From positions 1-38,751 of IMG/VR virus record IMGVR_UViG_3300037963_003320: 38,751 nucleotides of DNA, one strand, 5' to 3'. Below, piece by piece: positions 21,445-32,138 of the stretch (position 1 is the first letter of the stretch; each line of letters starts with the position of its first letter). The position numbers and the translations under genes are program-made. Below the pieces are notes generated by a model. That model was not told where the DNA came from and made no database searches. It saw nothing but the letters and a program-made list of their open reading frames with translations. The stretch comes from a virus.

Positions 21445-23271
21445 TTAAGTAGTTGTAATTTGTGCTAAATCGAAGTCCATTATAACATCAGATGAACCCC
21501 ATTTTTTAACATAAACATCTATAGCCATAGTTATTGTATCATTAGATGAACTAACGGTTTTTCTTACAAGTTGAAAATTACTCATAGAAACAATTGTCCC
21601 ACCGTTTGTTGATGAGTTTGAATTCGTCCAATGTGAAGTACCTCCATTATTAGAAAATATCGGAGTGGTTGGAGCTGTGAAGGCGCTACCATGTGTCTTT
21701 GTGAATGTAACATCCATTTTAAAATAACCACCTTTTCCAAGTGTAGACTTACTAATGTTTAAAGATTTAGTATTAGCTCTACCTACCTTATGTATACTGC
21801 TAGGTAGCGTTATCGTTGCACTTAATGTTTCAGAAAATGAGAACGTTAAAACTAAATCTAAATTTTGACTAAGTTTGTACAAGTACTTTTGCCCGACAGA
21901 ATTAAATAAATTTGTTGGTAAACTAGGACTTAAAGTTGTTTGGTCTTCAAACAAGAACTCATTGTGCGGTTCAACGTTTATATAGTATGAATCAGATCTT
22001 TTAAATAATACTTTTTTGTCATCATCAATCGTAACCGTTTTATTTAAAGTAACAACATTAGTAGATGTATTAACGCTAACAACAATTACTCCGTCCGAAT
22101 CTTTTATTTGTCCAACAGACCCTCGGAAAGACCCAGTATCAGGACCAATAACTTTATCGCGCTCTAATATCCCAGTTATGTTAGCTACCGTAATAGTGTT
22201 AACACTTGATGATGCCGCCGTAGTCTTTGTTAGTAATACATTTGAACCCGGGAAGCGTTGTTTTAAATTAAAAATACCAGTTTTCTTAAACTTATGTAAA
22301 TAAGCACCTATTTTACCTACAACTGGATCAGTAACTATACAATTAACTTTTGATAATATTGAATCTTGAGTACTTTCTCTAACAATAGTTATTTTGCACT
22401 CAGAGTCTTTTGTTCCATTTATAGATATATTCCTTGTCTCACCTTCTTGCTTTATAATACTAGACCCAACATTAACACCTGTTATTAATCTTTGTCCTAC
22501 TGTAGCTGGTATGGCCACTGTGCTAGCAATTAGCTCTATAGATAGTCCATCTTCTGCTATAACATCCACGTTGTTCTTATATCTAAGAATAACACTATAT
22601 GCCTTTGGATATTTTTGAATGGTAGTTGAGTGTTCTATCCATTCCAAGTCTTTCGATATAATACCTTTAGCTTTGTCATTGATTTTTAAATAAGGTCTAC
22701 TTCTAAAAGCATGACCGCTATTAGCTAGCACGTATACCCATGCAGATTTTTCAGATAGGTTTGGAATAACGTCCCCAGTCATAACGGTTTGTTTATACCC
22801 AGATATTGTTGGGTGAGTAATATCAGTTGATGTTCTAACAGATGCTCTATTCCTAGTATTTATTTGGGTGGCCACGGTAAGAGAGTAGTTAGGGCTAGCG
22901 CTATTATCTCTTATAATTTCGTAACTATATGATACGCTTTGTTTTTTTTGATTTGCTAAAACATGAGCACTTCCGTTTATTGGTAGCACTAACTTCACGT
23001 TCTCACTTGGCACAATCCAACCAGCATCAAACAAAAACGTAGCTATTACATTGTTTTTAGGACTATAAATATCTGCTAGTGAATTACTAAAACTAACACT
23101 AGTTATACCCTGAACATTTGTGACATCGCAACTAAAATCTGAGGCACTAACATAATAACCTGAATTCGGTGTTATGGTTAATTGACCTTGGGTCACCATA
23201 TTTCCAGCTGCACCGAAATCGCCACTGTTTTCTATAGTCTTAAATTTTGAAACTTTATAATTTTTTGCCAT
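21445..23271 (-). CDS. Tail-associated beta-rich structural protein (608 aa)
   Basis: The 608-residue protein is rich in Ser, Thr, Val and Asn with repeated short beta strands and no signal peptide or enzyme motif. The N-terminal part carries QLTITPNSGYYVSASDFSC and the middle has EGETRNISINGTKDSECKIT, both in the style of immunoglobulin-like beta modules in tail proteins. It starts 8 bases after the giant nozzle-type gene and probably belongs to the tail tip or a fibre. I do not recognise a named family. The start at 23271 (MAKNYKVSKFK) gives ATGGC as in most genes here. Confidence 0.64.
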   Translation of the reverse strand: MAKNYKVSKFKTIENSGDFGAAGNMVTQGQLTITPNSGYYVSASDFSCDVTNVQGITSVSFSNSLADIYSPKNNVIATFLFDAGWIVPSENVKLVLPINGSAHVLANQKKQSVSYSYEIIRDNSASPNYSLTVATQINTRNRASVRTSTDITHPTISGYKQTVMTGDVIPNLSEKSAWVYVLANSGHAFRSRPYLKINDKAKGIISKDLEWIEHSTTIQKYPKAYSVILRYKNNVDVIAEDGLSIELIASTVAIPATVGQRLITGVNVGSSIIKQEGETRNISINGTKDSECKITIVRESTQDSILSKVNCIVTDPVVGKIGAYLHKFKKTGIFNLKQRFPGSNVLLTKTTAASSSVNTITVANITGILERDKVIGPDTGSFRGSVGQIKDSDGVIVVSVNTSTNVVTLNKTVTIDDDKKVLFKRSDSYYINVEPHNEFLFEDQTTLSPSLPTNLFNSVGQKYLYKLSQNLDLVLTFSFSETLSATITLPSSIHKVGRANTKSLNISKSTLGKGGYFKMDVTFTKTHGSAFTAPTTPIFSNNGGTSHWTNSNSSTNGGTIVSMSNFQLVRKTVSSSNDTITMAIDVYVKKWGSSDVIMDFDLAQITTT

Positions 23272-23279
23272 AACTTTAA

Positions 23280-26200
23280 TTATTCTGGAAAGTACTCATA
23301 AGAAGCGTACTCCATACTTCCATTAACACTAGACTCTCTCCAACCATCTATTTCAATATTATCGTTAGTCCCTGTAACAACTGTATTCATTTCAACTGGA
23401 CCATACACATCAGTTCCAGATCCACTTCCATAAGGTGGTAATTCGGACTGTATATTACTAAGTATAGTACCAGAACCATAAGGGTTAGAAGAGAACGTTG
23501 GATACGATTGGTATTTAGGCGCACCCCCTTGTCCCAATACAGTGTGGTACGGTTGAGATATTAAAATAGTAGCACCAGCGTTAGGTAGCTCTGCCTCAAC
23601 AGCATCAAACTCTATTTTAAAATTACTATCGTAATTATCACTAGTTGCAGGAACCATTAAACTTAATGGATATAATGTATTGTGTTCGACAGTGTGGGTT
23701 GTTGTGGTGTCAGCTAGTTTAATCTTTAAAGTTGAATTACTACCAGGTAGCTGTGCTCCAGTCCCCTTTAAATATAAATTCATTTCAACCATTATCATAT
23801 CTCCATATTCTCTTTCGTATTGAGTATTTCCATCCCCTCCAAATGTTTTATGCTTTATACCAGCTAATCCACTTTCCGAAGATCCAGCGTCTTGGTCTGA
23901 TACAAAAGTGAATGCCGCCCATGGTTGTAAATCGTTAATATCAACAACTTGTATTTCAGTTCCATCTTCTGAATCACCACCATCAGTATCATCTAGGACG
24001 TTAACGTTAATAGGGAAACCTATTCCTTGTACAGAAAACTCGCTTGTATTGATATTATCTAAATTGGTTTCAGTGTCAACTACTCTTTCTACTCCCTGTA
24101 TAAAGTTGAACCACTTACCCTCCTTCTCGATAAACTCTTTAACACTACCTTTTTGTAAATCAGTTTCAAAGCTTTCAACCCACCAACCTTCTTTACCTTC
24201 TAAATTGTAGATATCCGAATCAGTGTATTCAACACCATCATATGTTTCAGTATTAAAAACATTAACTCTAGCTTGAGAGCCCTCATAGTTAATAGCTTTA
24301 AAAGACTTAACAGAACTAGGCATATCATTAAATAAAACGTCTATTCTTGAATCATACTTTGTACCATAAAAATAATTTAGCTTCACACTACTGTTATAGT
24401 GGTGGTATATCTCATCGGATACCGCTGTAATATACTTACCCGTTACTGATAAACCAGCTTCTGGAACAAATGATTTAAAACTAACCCAACCCTTTGAAGC
24501 TTCATTAAAAGAAATAGTTGTATTTTCGGTAGTTAATTTTAATAGATCTTGATAAAAATCAGAGATATTTTCTGAAAACTTTAACGTTAAATTGTACTCA
24601 CCATTAACAGAATCAAAAGTTCCTAATAATGATTTAGACCTCGCTAGATTGTCTCTAAACCACTCTTTCATACCTACATTCGATATAGGTGTTAAACCAT
24701 CTCCAGATAGTCTTAAAACAGCTCCTCTTTGTCTATCTGTAAAGTATAATCTATACTGATCCCAAGCTAATGATTCTGGATTCTTAGATATACCATAATC
24801 GCCAGCAAAAGGAACAGCTGTGCCAAGAACTCTATTTGTTGCTGTTAATTGAGTGTTGCCATCAGCGTTATATAAAGCATCTTTATTAGCTAAAACTTTT
24901 AATACTTTGTCTTCACAAAATGTAACTATATCGGTATTTCTAGTTTTTAAAGCTTGAATAGAACCATAGGCTGGATTTAAATCCTTGGTAATCTTCTCGG
25001 ACATGTTAAATTCATTTAGTTCGTTCACGCCTGAAGTAGAATTGTATATCCCAGAATATATTAACCCACTACCTTTTTTCTCAGCTTTATAATCTAAAAA
25101 TGTTGTAGATACCTTTATACCATTGTCAATAGTTGGCGCATTGAAATCATCTCGTATTCTATCTGACTCTACACCGTTTCCAAAGGTATAACAATTGTGC
25201 CAAGGCAAATCAATAGCGTACTTATAAACATCGGTATCTATTTTCCACATGCCCGTACTACCAGTATTAGGTTGAGAAATAGTTACAGTGAATATATCAA
25301 GATCTAAAGTGCTACCATTATAAGCAAGCTGCCCAACATTCCCTGGTGCACCAGTCAATCCAAACTGACTCATTGGATCAAAATTCCACGGTTGTCCATT
25401 GGTAGTATTAAAAAGAAGTTGATTTAGACCGTTTGTATTAATCCCCAGTGATAGTATTCCTCCTGGCTGAACCACAATTTCATAAAAAGAGGGAACATTA
25501 CTACCTGTAACTATCCAACCCGGTTGGATTGGTGCTCCGTTTAATGTAGAAAGACCTATAGAGTTTATCGCATTACTTTGATCATAATCAAAAATAAACC
25601 AACTCTGATTGCCAAGAGAACTGGAAAAACAAGCACCACTAAGTTGTTGGCTAAGGCCAGTTGATGGAGATACTATATTTCCATTTGTATCAACATCAAT
25701 CTCCTCTTTTATTGTAGATCTAGTTGTTGTTCCGTCTGGATGATGAAACTTAATTATATCCCCTGCTTCTAACACTGTGTTTATTGGTGAGCCGTTGGAG
25801 AATATTTTTACTGCCGTGCCAACAGTATCTTCAACATAGCAATTTGTGGGCAAAACAACTGGTGCGATAGATTGAAGATATCCATTAGTATACACAGGTC
25901 TATCAACTGATACGCTCGCATAAGCAGCAACTTTTTTCTTTGGAGATGTGTATGTTATTATATTCTTTTCATTTAATCTCATTGGTACTATGTTAGATGC
26001 CTCATAGTATATATCCATATCTACATTTTTCTTAGGTTCTGTTTCCCAACAGGCAGCAGAAGTAACCTGCTCTTCTTCAAAAAGCTCTCCAGTTACTGGA
26101 ACTGGTTTTAATATTTCTATTTTCATAGATGTAGAACCATTATGAGCAACAGCTGATCTAGGGTCCCATATGTCTGTTTCAACTCCATAGCCCCTCCAGT

Positions 26201-29200
26201 TTCCAGAATCACCTCCATTAACATATTCCTTTCTAAAAACACCGTTTTCAATTTGTCTAAACCAAATAACAAAAGAAGTTCTTCTATTATAGTAGTTTGT
26301 TGTATCGTCGTCAAAGTTTTTTTGAACTTGATTACCACTACCCGCTTCAATATTGTATGTATCGTTGTCTATAATGCTTGAGCTAAATATTCCACCACCA
26401 ATTTCAGCGCTTTCTTGAATATGCCATTTTATATCTATAGCCTTATAAACAGTACCAAATGGATCATCTGTAAATCTAAAGTATGTTCCACCAGCAAATG
26501 TATTTTTTAGATTATTAAATGATTGAACAACATCTTCCCCTGAGCCTAAGGTGGAAAATGTTAAACCTCCTAATGTACCTTCAACTACTAATCCACCAGG
26601 TTCTTCTCCAACTCCAAAATACATCGAGTCACTATAAGAGAAAGGCCAATCACCAGTTGTTTGAGATACATCTATACTACCTTCGAATAATCCAGAGTTC
26701 TGTCTAGTACCATTTAGAAAAGCAAATTTATCCGCTGCCGGACTGTATAAATGTACCATCTCCTGCATGTTCCCAAAAAATCCTCTTGAACCAGGTTCTA
26801 ATATACCATTGTATACCGGTGTATTATCAATAAATATCTTAGAGGCACCATTTTGATCAAACGCCATCCAGAAATCTTCTATAATACCATCATTATTTGG
26901 GGGAGATTGATCATAATTGTAAGGTAGTCCTTCAAAAGCCCCTTGGTTACTCATCATCTGCCAATAGCTGGAAAATAAGCCATAAAAAATATTTGATTTA
27001 TTTATAAAATCCCATCCTGCAGGTGGACCAAACTCTCCTTCTTGTAGATTTTCATCAACGTACTCTGCAACATCCTCAACGTGAGAAGAGTTTCCACTAA
27101 CAACGTGAAACTTCCAGTCTGAGTAAGGATCTCCATTTTGTGAATACCCCTCAGCAAATCCCCAATTGTTTATTGCCTCACTAGATAATCCTTCTAGTGG
27201 TTGAAACCAAATCCAATGAACCCAGGTTGTACTATTTAATCCAGTTCCATAATCATCCCAGTCTGCACCAGTATAATTAACACCAGCAGAGTTTCCTTGA
27301 TTTTGTGCATTAGGATTTGCATTATTTATACTAGGATCATATCCACTATATAAACTACTAGCCCACGTATCAAACCAAGGATCTGGATCCATAGATATAT
27401 AAGCAATAGCATAAGTACTTAATATTTGATAATCAGTATTAGATTGCTTTGTTATTTTAGACGTTATTATACTATCGTTTTCTATTTTAACAAAGAATCT
27501 TCCATCAAACTCCGCTTTACTTTCTGAAACATCGTCTCTATACTGAAGAAACCAATGTATACCACTACCGTCTCCCATGTCACCAAAGTTAGCGTCAGTT
27601 CCGGCTCCAACATCCAATCCTAAACCCGCGAATGTATAGTTAAAATCTATCTCATCTCCAAAAGACTCAGATAGTATAGTTTTATAAGCGTATTGAGTTT
27701 CCGAACTATTAACAAAATTTGCACCCGACCTAACTAATGTATATTCAAATCTAGCAACTTTGACCCACTTACTATATAATGTTTTATTACTACCAGGATG
27801 AACAGCCTTGACTCTAACCCATTTTGTAACACCTCTAAAGGTATCTTCATCAACTTTTAATTTATCTGGGTGAACTAGTTCAAGTGTGTTTTTGTAAGCG
27901 TCCGGTGTGCCACTAGTTGTAGCCCCGTTACTACTCTGCATCCCTTCTGCACCGTTTGTTTCACCGTAAATATCGATATTGTTTATGCGTTCGGTTTCCC
28001 CCATTGTTCTTTGATCTAGCTTAACAAATTCTGGGACATCGTTTTCAATAGCTAGTATCTTGTATCTAGCTTCTTCTAAAACCGGTGTTTGGTTTCCATT
28101 TTCATTCTTTAAAATCAAATATGTTTCCTCATCAACTTTACTTCTATCAGATGATGGGAATGATAACCATATATTGCCATCTTCAGCGTCATACCATCTA
28201 TCCATAACTAGGTTGTAGTATTCACTTGAAGTTTCTTTAACGTAGTAGCTAACTGAACTAAAATAGGTTGGTGGTTCATCATCCCATTGTTGAGTTAACT
28301 TAAAGTGATTGCTTTTTGCGCATAAGTCTTTGGGTACAACAATATCACCAGTGCTATTAGTAGAATTTGCTGATGGTCCAGCTGTATAACTAGAGGATAA
28401 AACAGGTGTTTGTCTTCCGAACTCATCAGAAAAAACCATACCCCATTTGTAACTTCTTACCGACTTAACCGATTTCTCTGGTGTTAATAACGTTGTGTCC
28501 TCACTAACAATTTGCTGTTGTAAACCTATGAAGGTATCTATATCAAACCCTTGTTCATAATTCCCATACACAACTCTATTTCCAACAATTTCTTGAGATA
28601 AAGCTTTTTTGGGAACATTATCCCAACTTCTAAGTAACTGTTTAGACTCAACAACCTTATGTATTAACTCTGAAGTTAAAACAATCTTACCCGTATTTTC
28701 ACTAACCTCATCAACAAAATTATCCCACTCATTATCAATCCTACGTGTTATTGTTTTTATTATATATACGTTTTGGTCATCAGTTGTTTTAAAAAGAACA
28801 TCAACTGATTTAACGTCATTAGGCCTTACCTTTATGTTTGGAATAAAATCTCTTACAGTGATCTCTCTAACTCCATTAACCATACCGTTATTATAACCAT
28901 TACTAGGTGTGTAACTAAAGTCATCTGGTTGAAAAACAAGTTCAGACCAAGGAGAGAAAGTTGAATATTCCCCATCATCATATCTATATCTATAACCTAT
29001 CCTTCCAAGTTTTAATTCAAAAAGAGGCTTTGGTTGATTAAGCACGAACTCCCAATTTGTATTTAAAGCTGTTAGGTCTGGGTCTATAGAACTAAGTTCT
29101 ATTGTTATACTATTCATGCCAGTACTCTCATTTGTAGCGACATCTGTAACAATAGCTGTTATAGATATATTCATACCTTCAGTAGTATAGTCAGTAAAGG

Positions 29201-30386
29201 TCAATATATCATTTACTCTAAAACCATATAATCCATCTAGATCTACAACCCTAACACTATTAACCTCAGGTGTTCCACCTTCGAAAAAGAAATCTCCAGA
29301 TATGAAACCTTGAACTGGAGATTCACGAGTAGTTCTCCTCATGGTAATATTTGGAGCAGTTGTTGGGGCTTTCCTTATAACAGTGATGTGTTCTTTTTTC
29401 AAGTCGTTATCGGGACTATTTACTCCAACCAACGTATTTAAGTTCTCTATATTATTAACTAAAACTAAATCGTTGTTAGATGGGTCTTTAACTATTAGTT
29501 TAGTATGAGCAAAAGGAGAGGTGAAAGCATTTATACCAGCCATTATCCCAGAGCCATGTATGCATCTTGTTATGTTTATTTTTTTAGGTTCATTTCTACC
29601 ATCACTCCAAAGAAGAATATCATCTATAATATTTATACCTGTTATCTTGTCTTCGGTTTCATAATCAAAATTCAAAAGCCTATCTTCCTCTGGTCTTATA
29701 AACCAAAAGCTTGTTGTACTTCCATCCACCGCTCCAGCAGTTTGTTCTTTATCTAAGTATATCGTTGTACCAGATACAGCTATTATTTTTGTATTAGGCT
29801 GCATTTGATCGTAGGAGGTATTTTTTCTCGATTCAACAATCATTCCAACAATAGGTACGTTATTTGTCATACCAGTTAGGTTTATCGAGTTAAAAGTTCC
29901 TGATGGTGTTGGAGAACCAGCAGACGCATAGTCACATGTTATCATATGCCAATCTACGACAACTGGAGTTACATCACCACCATTTATATTGTTTTCAACG
30001 AATGGTTCAGAAAAATCTTTTTCCACTATAACATCCGCATAAACCTTAATACCAGGAGTTGCAATTATTTCTTCTCTTGTAGGAATAGTTTTAGGTGTTG
30101 CCATGAAAAAATAACCTTTATCACTTTTTTCATCCGCTATAGAACCCACACACTTTGTGACTTGATCTGAAGGAACATTTGTAACCGCATCAGGATACCC
30201 AGTAAAAGTAAAACCAGTACCAATGCTCATATTTCCCTGTATACCTTGCACCGCACCGGCATCACTATTATCAGTGGTCCTAACCTGTATATTCTCCGCA
30301 TGTCTGTATTCACCGTTTGGAACTAGCCTTTCGTCTAGATCTTTGTTCATTTTTCCAGCGGTAAAATTATGTTTAATCTCTGGCAT
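23280..30386 (-). CDS. Giant tail nozzle/tubular-type protein (2368 aa)
   Basis: The N-terminus MPEIKHNFTAGKMNKDLDER, followed by LVPNGEYRHAENIQV, matches the start of large nozzle or stabilisation proteins in podovirus-like phages, in the place of T7 gp12. Pairs of short beta motifs (NDILTFTDYT, DIYGETNGAEG) and a region with RNTDIVTFCEDKVLKVLANK and then AWDQYRLYFTDRQRGAVLRL fit the beta-propeller-like or platform part of such proteins. It is about three times longer than T7 gp12. The extra length lies mostly between residues about 900 and 1650 and is rich in Trp, Gly and Asn, suggesting inserted binding domains. It follows the two adaptor-like genes by 4 bases, as expected for tail assembly order. 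Confidence 0.76.
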   Translation of the reverse strand: MPEIKHNFTAGKMNKDLDERLVPNGEYRHAENIQVRTTDNSDAGAVQGIQGNMSIGTGFTFTGYPDAVTNVPSDQVTKCVGSIADEKSDKGYFFMATPKTIPTREEIIATPGIKVYADVIVEKDFSEPFVENNINGGDVTPVVVDWHMITCDYASAGSPTPSGTFNSINLTGMTNNVPIVGMIVESRKNTSYDQMQPNTKIIAVSGTTIYLDKEQTAGAVDGSTTSFWFIRPEEDRLLNFDYETEDKITGINIIDDILLWSDGRNEPKKINITRCIHGSGIMAGINAFTSPFAHTKLIVKDPSNNDLVLVNNIENLNTLVGVNSPDNDLKKEHITVIRKAPTTAPNITMRRTTRESPVQGFISGDFFFEGGTPEVNSVRVVDLDGLYGFRVNDILTFTDYTTEGMNISITAIVTDVATNESTGMNSITIELSSIDPDLTALNTNWEFVLNQPKPLFELKLGRIGYRYRYDDGEYSTFSPWSELVFQPDDFSYTPSNGYNNGMVNGVREITVRDFIPNIKVRPNDVKSVDVLFKTTDDQNVYIIKTITRRIDNEWDNFVDEVSENTGKIVLTSELIHKVVESKQLLRSWDNVPKKALSQEIVGNRVVYGNYEQGFDIDTFIGLQQQIVSEDTTLLTPEKSVKSVRSYKWGMVFSDEFGRQTPVLSSSYTAGPSANSTNSTGDIVVPKDLCAKSNHFKLTQQWDDEPPTYFSSVSYYVKETSSEYYNLVMDRWYDAEDGNIWLSFPSSDRSKVDEETYLILKNENGNQTPVLEEARYKILAIENDVPEFVKLDQRTMGETERINNIDIYGETNGAEGMQSSNGATTSGTPDAYKNTLELVHPDKLKVDEDTFRGVTKWVRVKAVHPGSNKTLYSKWVKVARFEYTLVRSGANFVNSSETQYAYKTILSESFGDEIDFNYTFAGLGLDVGAGTDANFGDMGDGSGIHWFLQYRDDVSESKAEFDGRFFVKIENDSIITSKITKQSNTDYQILSTYAIAYISMDPDPWFDTWASSLYSGYDPSINNANPNAQNQGNSAGVNYTGADWDDYGTGLNSTTWVHWIWFQPLEGLSSEAINNWGFAEGYSQNGDPYSDWKFHVVSGNSSHVEDVAEYVDENLQEGEFGPPAGWDFINKSNIFYGLFSSYWQMMSNQGAFEGLPYNYDQSPPNNDGIIEDFWMAFDQNGASKIFIDNTPVYNGILEPGSRGFFGNMQEMVHLYSPAADKFAFLNGTRQNSGLFEGSIDVSQTTGDWPFSYSDSMYFGVGEEPGGLVVEGTLGGLTFSTLGSGEDVVQSFNNLKNTFAGGTYFRFTDDPFGTVYKAIDIKWHIQESAEIGGGIFSSSIIDNDTYNIEAGSGNQVQKNFDDDTTNYYNRRTSFVIWFRQIENGVFRKEYVNGGDSGNWRGYGVETDIWDPRSAVAHNGSTSMKIEILKPVPVTGELFEEEQVTSAACWETEPKKNVDMDIYYEASNIVPMRLNEKNIITYTSPKKKVAAYASVSVDRPVYTNGYLQSIAPVVLPTNCYVEDTVGTAVKIFSNGSPINTVLEAGDIIKFHHPDGTTTRSTIKEEIDVDTNGNIVSPSTGLSQQLSGACFSSSLGNQSWFIFDYDQSNAINSIGLSTLNGAPIQPGWIVTGSNVPSFYEIVVQPGGILSLGINTNGLNQLLFNTTNGQPWNFDPMSQFGLTGAPGNVGQLAYNGSTLDLDIFTVTISQPNTGSTGMWKIDTDVYKYAIDLPWHNCYTFGNGVESDRIRDDFNAPTIDNGIKVSTTFLDYKAEKKGSGLIYSGIYNSTSGVNELNEFNMSEKITKDLNPAYGSIQALKTRNTDIVTFCEDKVLKVLANKDALYNADGNTQLTATNRVLGTAVPFAGDYGISKNPESLAWDQYRLYFTDRQRGAVLRLSGDGLTPISNVGMKEWFRDNLARSKSLLGTFDSVNGEYNLTLKFSENISDFYQDLLKLTTENTTISFNEASKGWVSFKSFVPEAGLSVTGKYITAVSDEIYHHYNSSVKLNYFYGTKYDSRIDVLFNDMPSSVKSFKAINYEGSQARVNVFNTETYDGVEYTDSDIYNLEGKEGWWVESFETDLQKGSVKEFIEKEGKWFNFIQGVERVVDTETNLDNINTSEFSVQGIGFPINVNVLDDTDGGDSEDGTEIQVVDINDLQPWAAFTFVSDQDAGSSESGLAGIKHKTFGGDGNTQYEREYGDMIMVEMNLYLKGTGAQLPGSNSTLKIKLADTTTTHTVEHNTLYPLSLMVPATSDNYDSNFKIEFDAVEAELPNAGATILISQPYHTVLGQGGAPKYQSYPTFSSNPYGSGTILSNIQSELPPYGSGSGTDVYGPVEMNTVVTGTNDNIEIDGWRESSVNGSMEYASYEYFPE

Positions 30387-30390
30387 AATA

Positions 30391-31314
30391 TTACTTTATA
30401 GGTTTACTCAATCCTTTTAAAACTTGAGTAAATTCTTCCATTTTTATATTAGATAATCTAATTTTTGCTTTTCTAGTTTCTGCAAACTTTTCTTTTTTAT
30501 ATCTCTGGACTACATATTCTGGTATCTTTGATCTAGAGGATAATATACCATAAGCTATCCACTTATAAACAGCTTCTTCACAAAACTTGTGAACAACCAT
30601 TTCGCCATCAGTTCCTAATCCATCACTTATATATTTTAGCACGATAGTTTGTCCTGCTAATCCAGAGCTAAAATGAATAAACCCTCTACTATTATCTATA
30701 AAAAAAGATCCATTATCTTGTGCGTGTTGAGGGTCTAATCCATATCTTCTACCAAATTGCTCATAAGGTGTGTCTGTTTCACTATCCGTATCTAATGTTG
30801 TTGAACTACTTTGAGAACTAAAGTTATTCCAAGTATCACTACCCGCAGTTTGCTCTAACAGTGAGTCAGTCCCCGTTGCAATATCATCATCCGCGTCAGC
30901 GTTATCGCTATCGTAAAATTGATAATTACCGCTACCATCTTGTGTTATTGAAAAGGGATTAGATGTTTTACCTGTTGGATATAATATTTTTTCTATACCA
31001 TCACTACCAACTCTAGCGAGCTTAACGTAGTTGACATAATCTTGAGGTAGAATCATTTTTAAAGAAGGTGGTATTTCTATCTCTTGAGATTTAACAGATC
31101 GAAAAACATCATAAGATAATTCTTGAATAGCTCTCATACCATGAAACTGTACATCGGTTCTATTTACTTTGGTTATTATTTTGCCTTCACCAACATAAGC
31201 TACTAAGAATGCATTTATTATGTTGTCTAGCGTTATGAATTGATAACCACCGTAGTTAGCAGCATTAGCTGCGCCGTAGTAAGTTTCTTGATTTGTTCCG
31301 TCTAATAAACCCAT
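30391..31314 (-). CDS. Head-tail adaptor/ring-like protein (307 aa)
   Basis: The product begins MGLLDGTNQETYYGAANAAN and has helical ends: a start with LDNIINAFLVAYVGEGK and an end with EEAVYKWIAYGILSSR and KEKFAETRKAKIRLSNIK. A Ser/Thr/Asp-rich insert (about 125-185) separates them. This layout, directly between another adaptor-like gene and the nozzle-type gene, fits a head-tail connector in the role of T7 gp11. The motif IEIPPSLKMILPQDYVNYVK supports a conserved virion protein of this group. Exact family membership is not proven. Confidence 0.7.
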   Translation of the reverse strand: MGLLDGTNQETYYGAANAANYGGYQFITLDNIINAFLVAYVGEGKIITKVNRTDVQFHGMRAIQELSYDVFRSVKSQEIEIPPSLKMILPQDYVNYVKLARVGSDGIEKILYPTGKTSNPFSITQDGSGNYQFYDSDNADADDDIATGTDSLLEQTAGSDTWNNFSSQSSSTTLDTDSETDTPYEQFGRRYGLDPQHAQDNGSFFIDNSRGFIHFSSGLAGQTIVLKYISDGLGTDGEMVVHKFCEEAVYKWIAYGILSSRSKIPEYVVQRYKKEKFAETRKAKIRLSNIKMEEFTQVLKGLSKPIK

Positions 31315-31316
31315 AA

Positions 31317-32093
31317 TTAATTACTTTGATTTTGAATAGTGTTTGATTTATCTACTATTGCTGATTGATGTAAATTTTGTTTTTCTAAAGCTATTCCAGA
31401 TAGCTCCAGTATTCTAATTACTAATGCTTCTTCATCAGAAACATGTATCATAAAACCTATTGATTCATTGCTATTATAAAGAGGTTTGTTATTAACTATA
31501 ACATAAGCCCATTGTGGATCAGGTGGGGAAACCCAGTAGTCCACACTAAATGTTGATCCTTGATTAAAGCCGTAATCACTACCAACAATATCTCCTCCAA
31601 CTGGTTTAAGTAAATTTCCGTTAATTCTATAAAATACAGGTCGTTGATTAGTTGGTTTTGTTAACGGGTTTCTTGCTAATTCCCTATATTCTGCTTGACC
31701 AACCTCTGCTATTAAAATTGGTGGAACTTGATCTACAGTGGCACCACCAACTGGGAGGCCAGTTAAAAGTAGTGATTCTAATCTATATATATCAGGCACG
31801 CTTGTTGATAGATTTATTAACACTCCATTTGTAGTGATGGTTGTTAAAGAGATATCAGCTGATCTTCTAAATGGGTGAAGTTTTTCTTCAATAAGACTAA
31901 CCTCATCACTACCAGAATTATCATCACTAAATTGCTTATGTTTAGCAGTTTTTAAGTCGTGGAAGTAACTTTCTAAAATATCTTTTTGAGCCTTGTTTGC
32001 TAATAGATTAAATTCTTGAGGTGTTATATAACCCCTCTGTTCCTTATTAGCTAAAGCTAAAACCTTCTGATATACGGTATCTATACTAATCAT
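31317..32093 (-). CDS. Head-tail connector/ring-like protein (258 aa)
   Basis: The product begins MISIDTVYQKVLALANKEQR and continues GYITPQEFNLLANKAQKDIL, an all-helical opening that I associate with adaptor or ring proteins below the portal in podovirus-like phages of Bacteroidota. The middle is beta-rich (RLESLLLTGLPVGG, PVFYRINGNLLKPVGGDIVG), and the C-terminus is helical again (DEEALVIRILELSGIALEKQ). It is the first gene after a terminator and the first copy of the repeated 24-base motif, so it probably opens a separate tail transcript. It starts 2 bases before the next gene ends its upstream space, showing tight packing. Confidence 0.7.
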   Translation of the reverse strand: MISIDTVYQKVLALANKEQRGYITPQEFNLLANKAQKDILESYFHDLKTAKHKQFSDDNSGSDEVSLIEEKLHPFRRSADISLTTITTNGVLINLSTSVPDIYRLESLLLTGLPVGGATVDQVPPILIAEVGQAEYRELARNPLTKPTNQRPVFYRINGNLLKPVGGDIVGSDYGFNQGSTFSVDYWVSPPDPQWAYVIVNNKPLYNSNESIGFMIHVSDEEALVIRILELSGIALEKQNLHQSAIVDKSNTIQNQSN

Positions 32094-32114
32094 TACTGTT
32101 ATTTTTTATAAATA

Positions 32115-32138
32115 TATTTTACTATATTATAGTTACAT
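32115..32138 (-). promoter_or_regulatory. Candidate late promoter/operator, copy A of a repeated 24-base motif
   Basis: Read on the - strand, arms ATGTAACTATA and ATAGTAAAATA flank AT. This matches copy B (21040-21063) at 22 of 24 bases. The centre forms a perfect inverted repeat, ACTATA-A-TATAGT, and includes TATAAT. It ends 21 bases before the ATG at 32093 and lies just after a hairpin terminator, which is where a new transcript would be expected to begin. No -35 element is evident. Confidence 0.62.
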
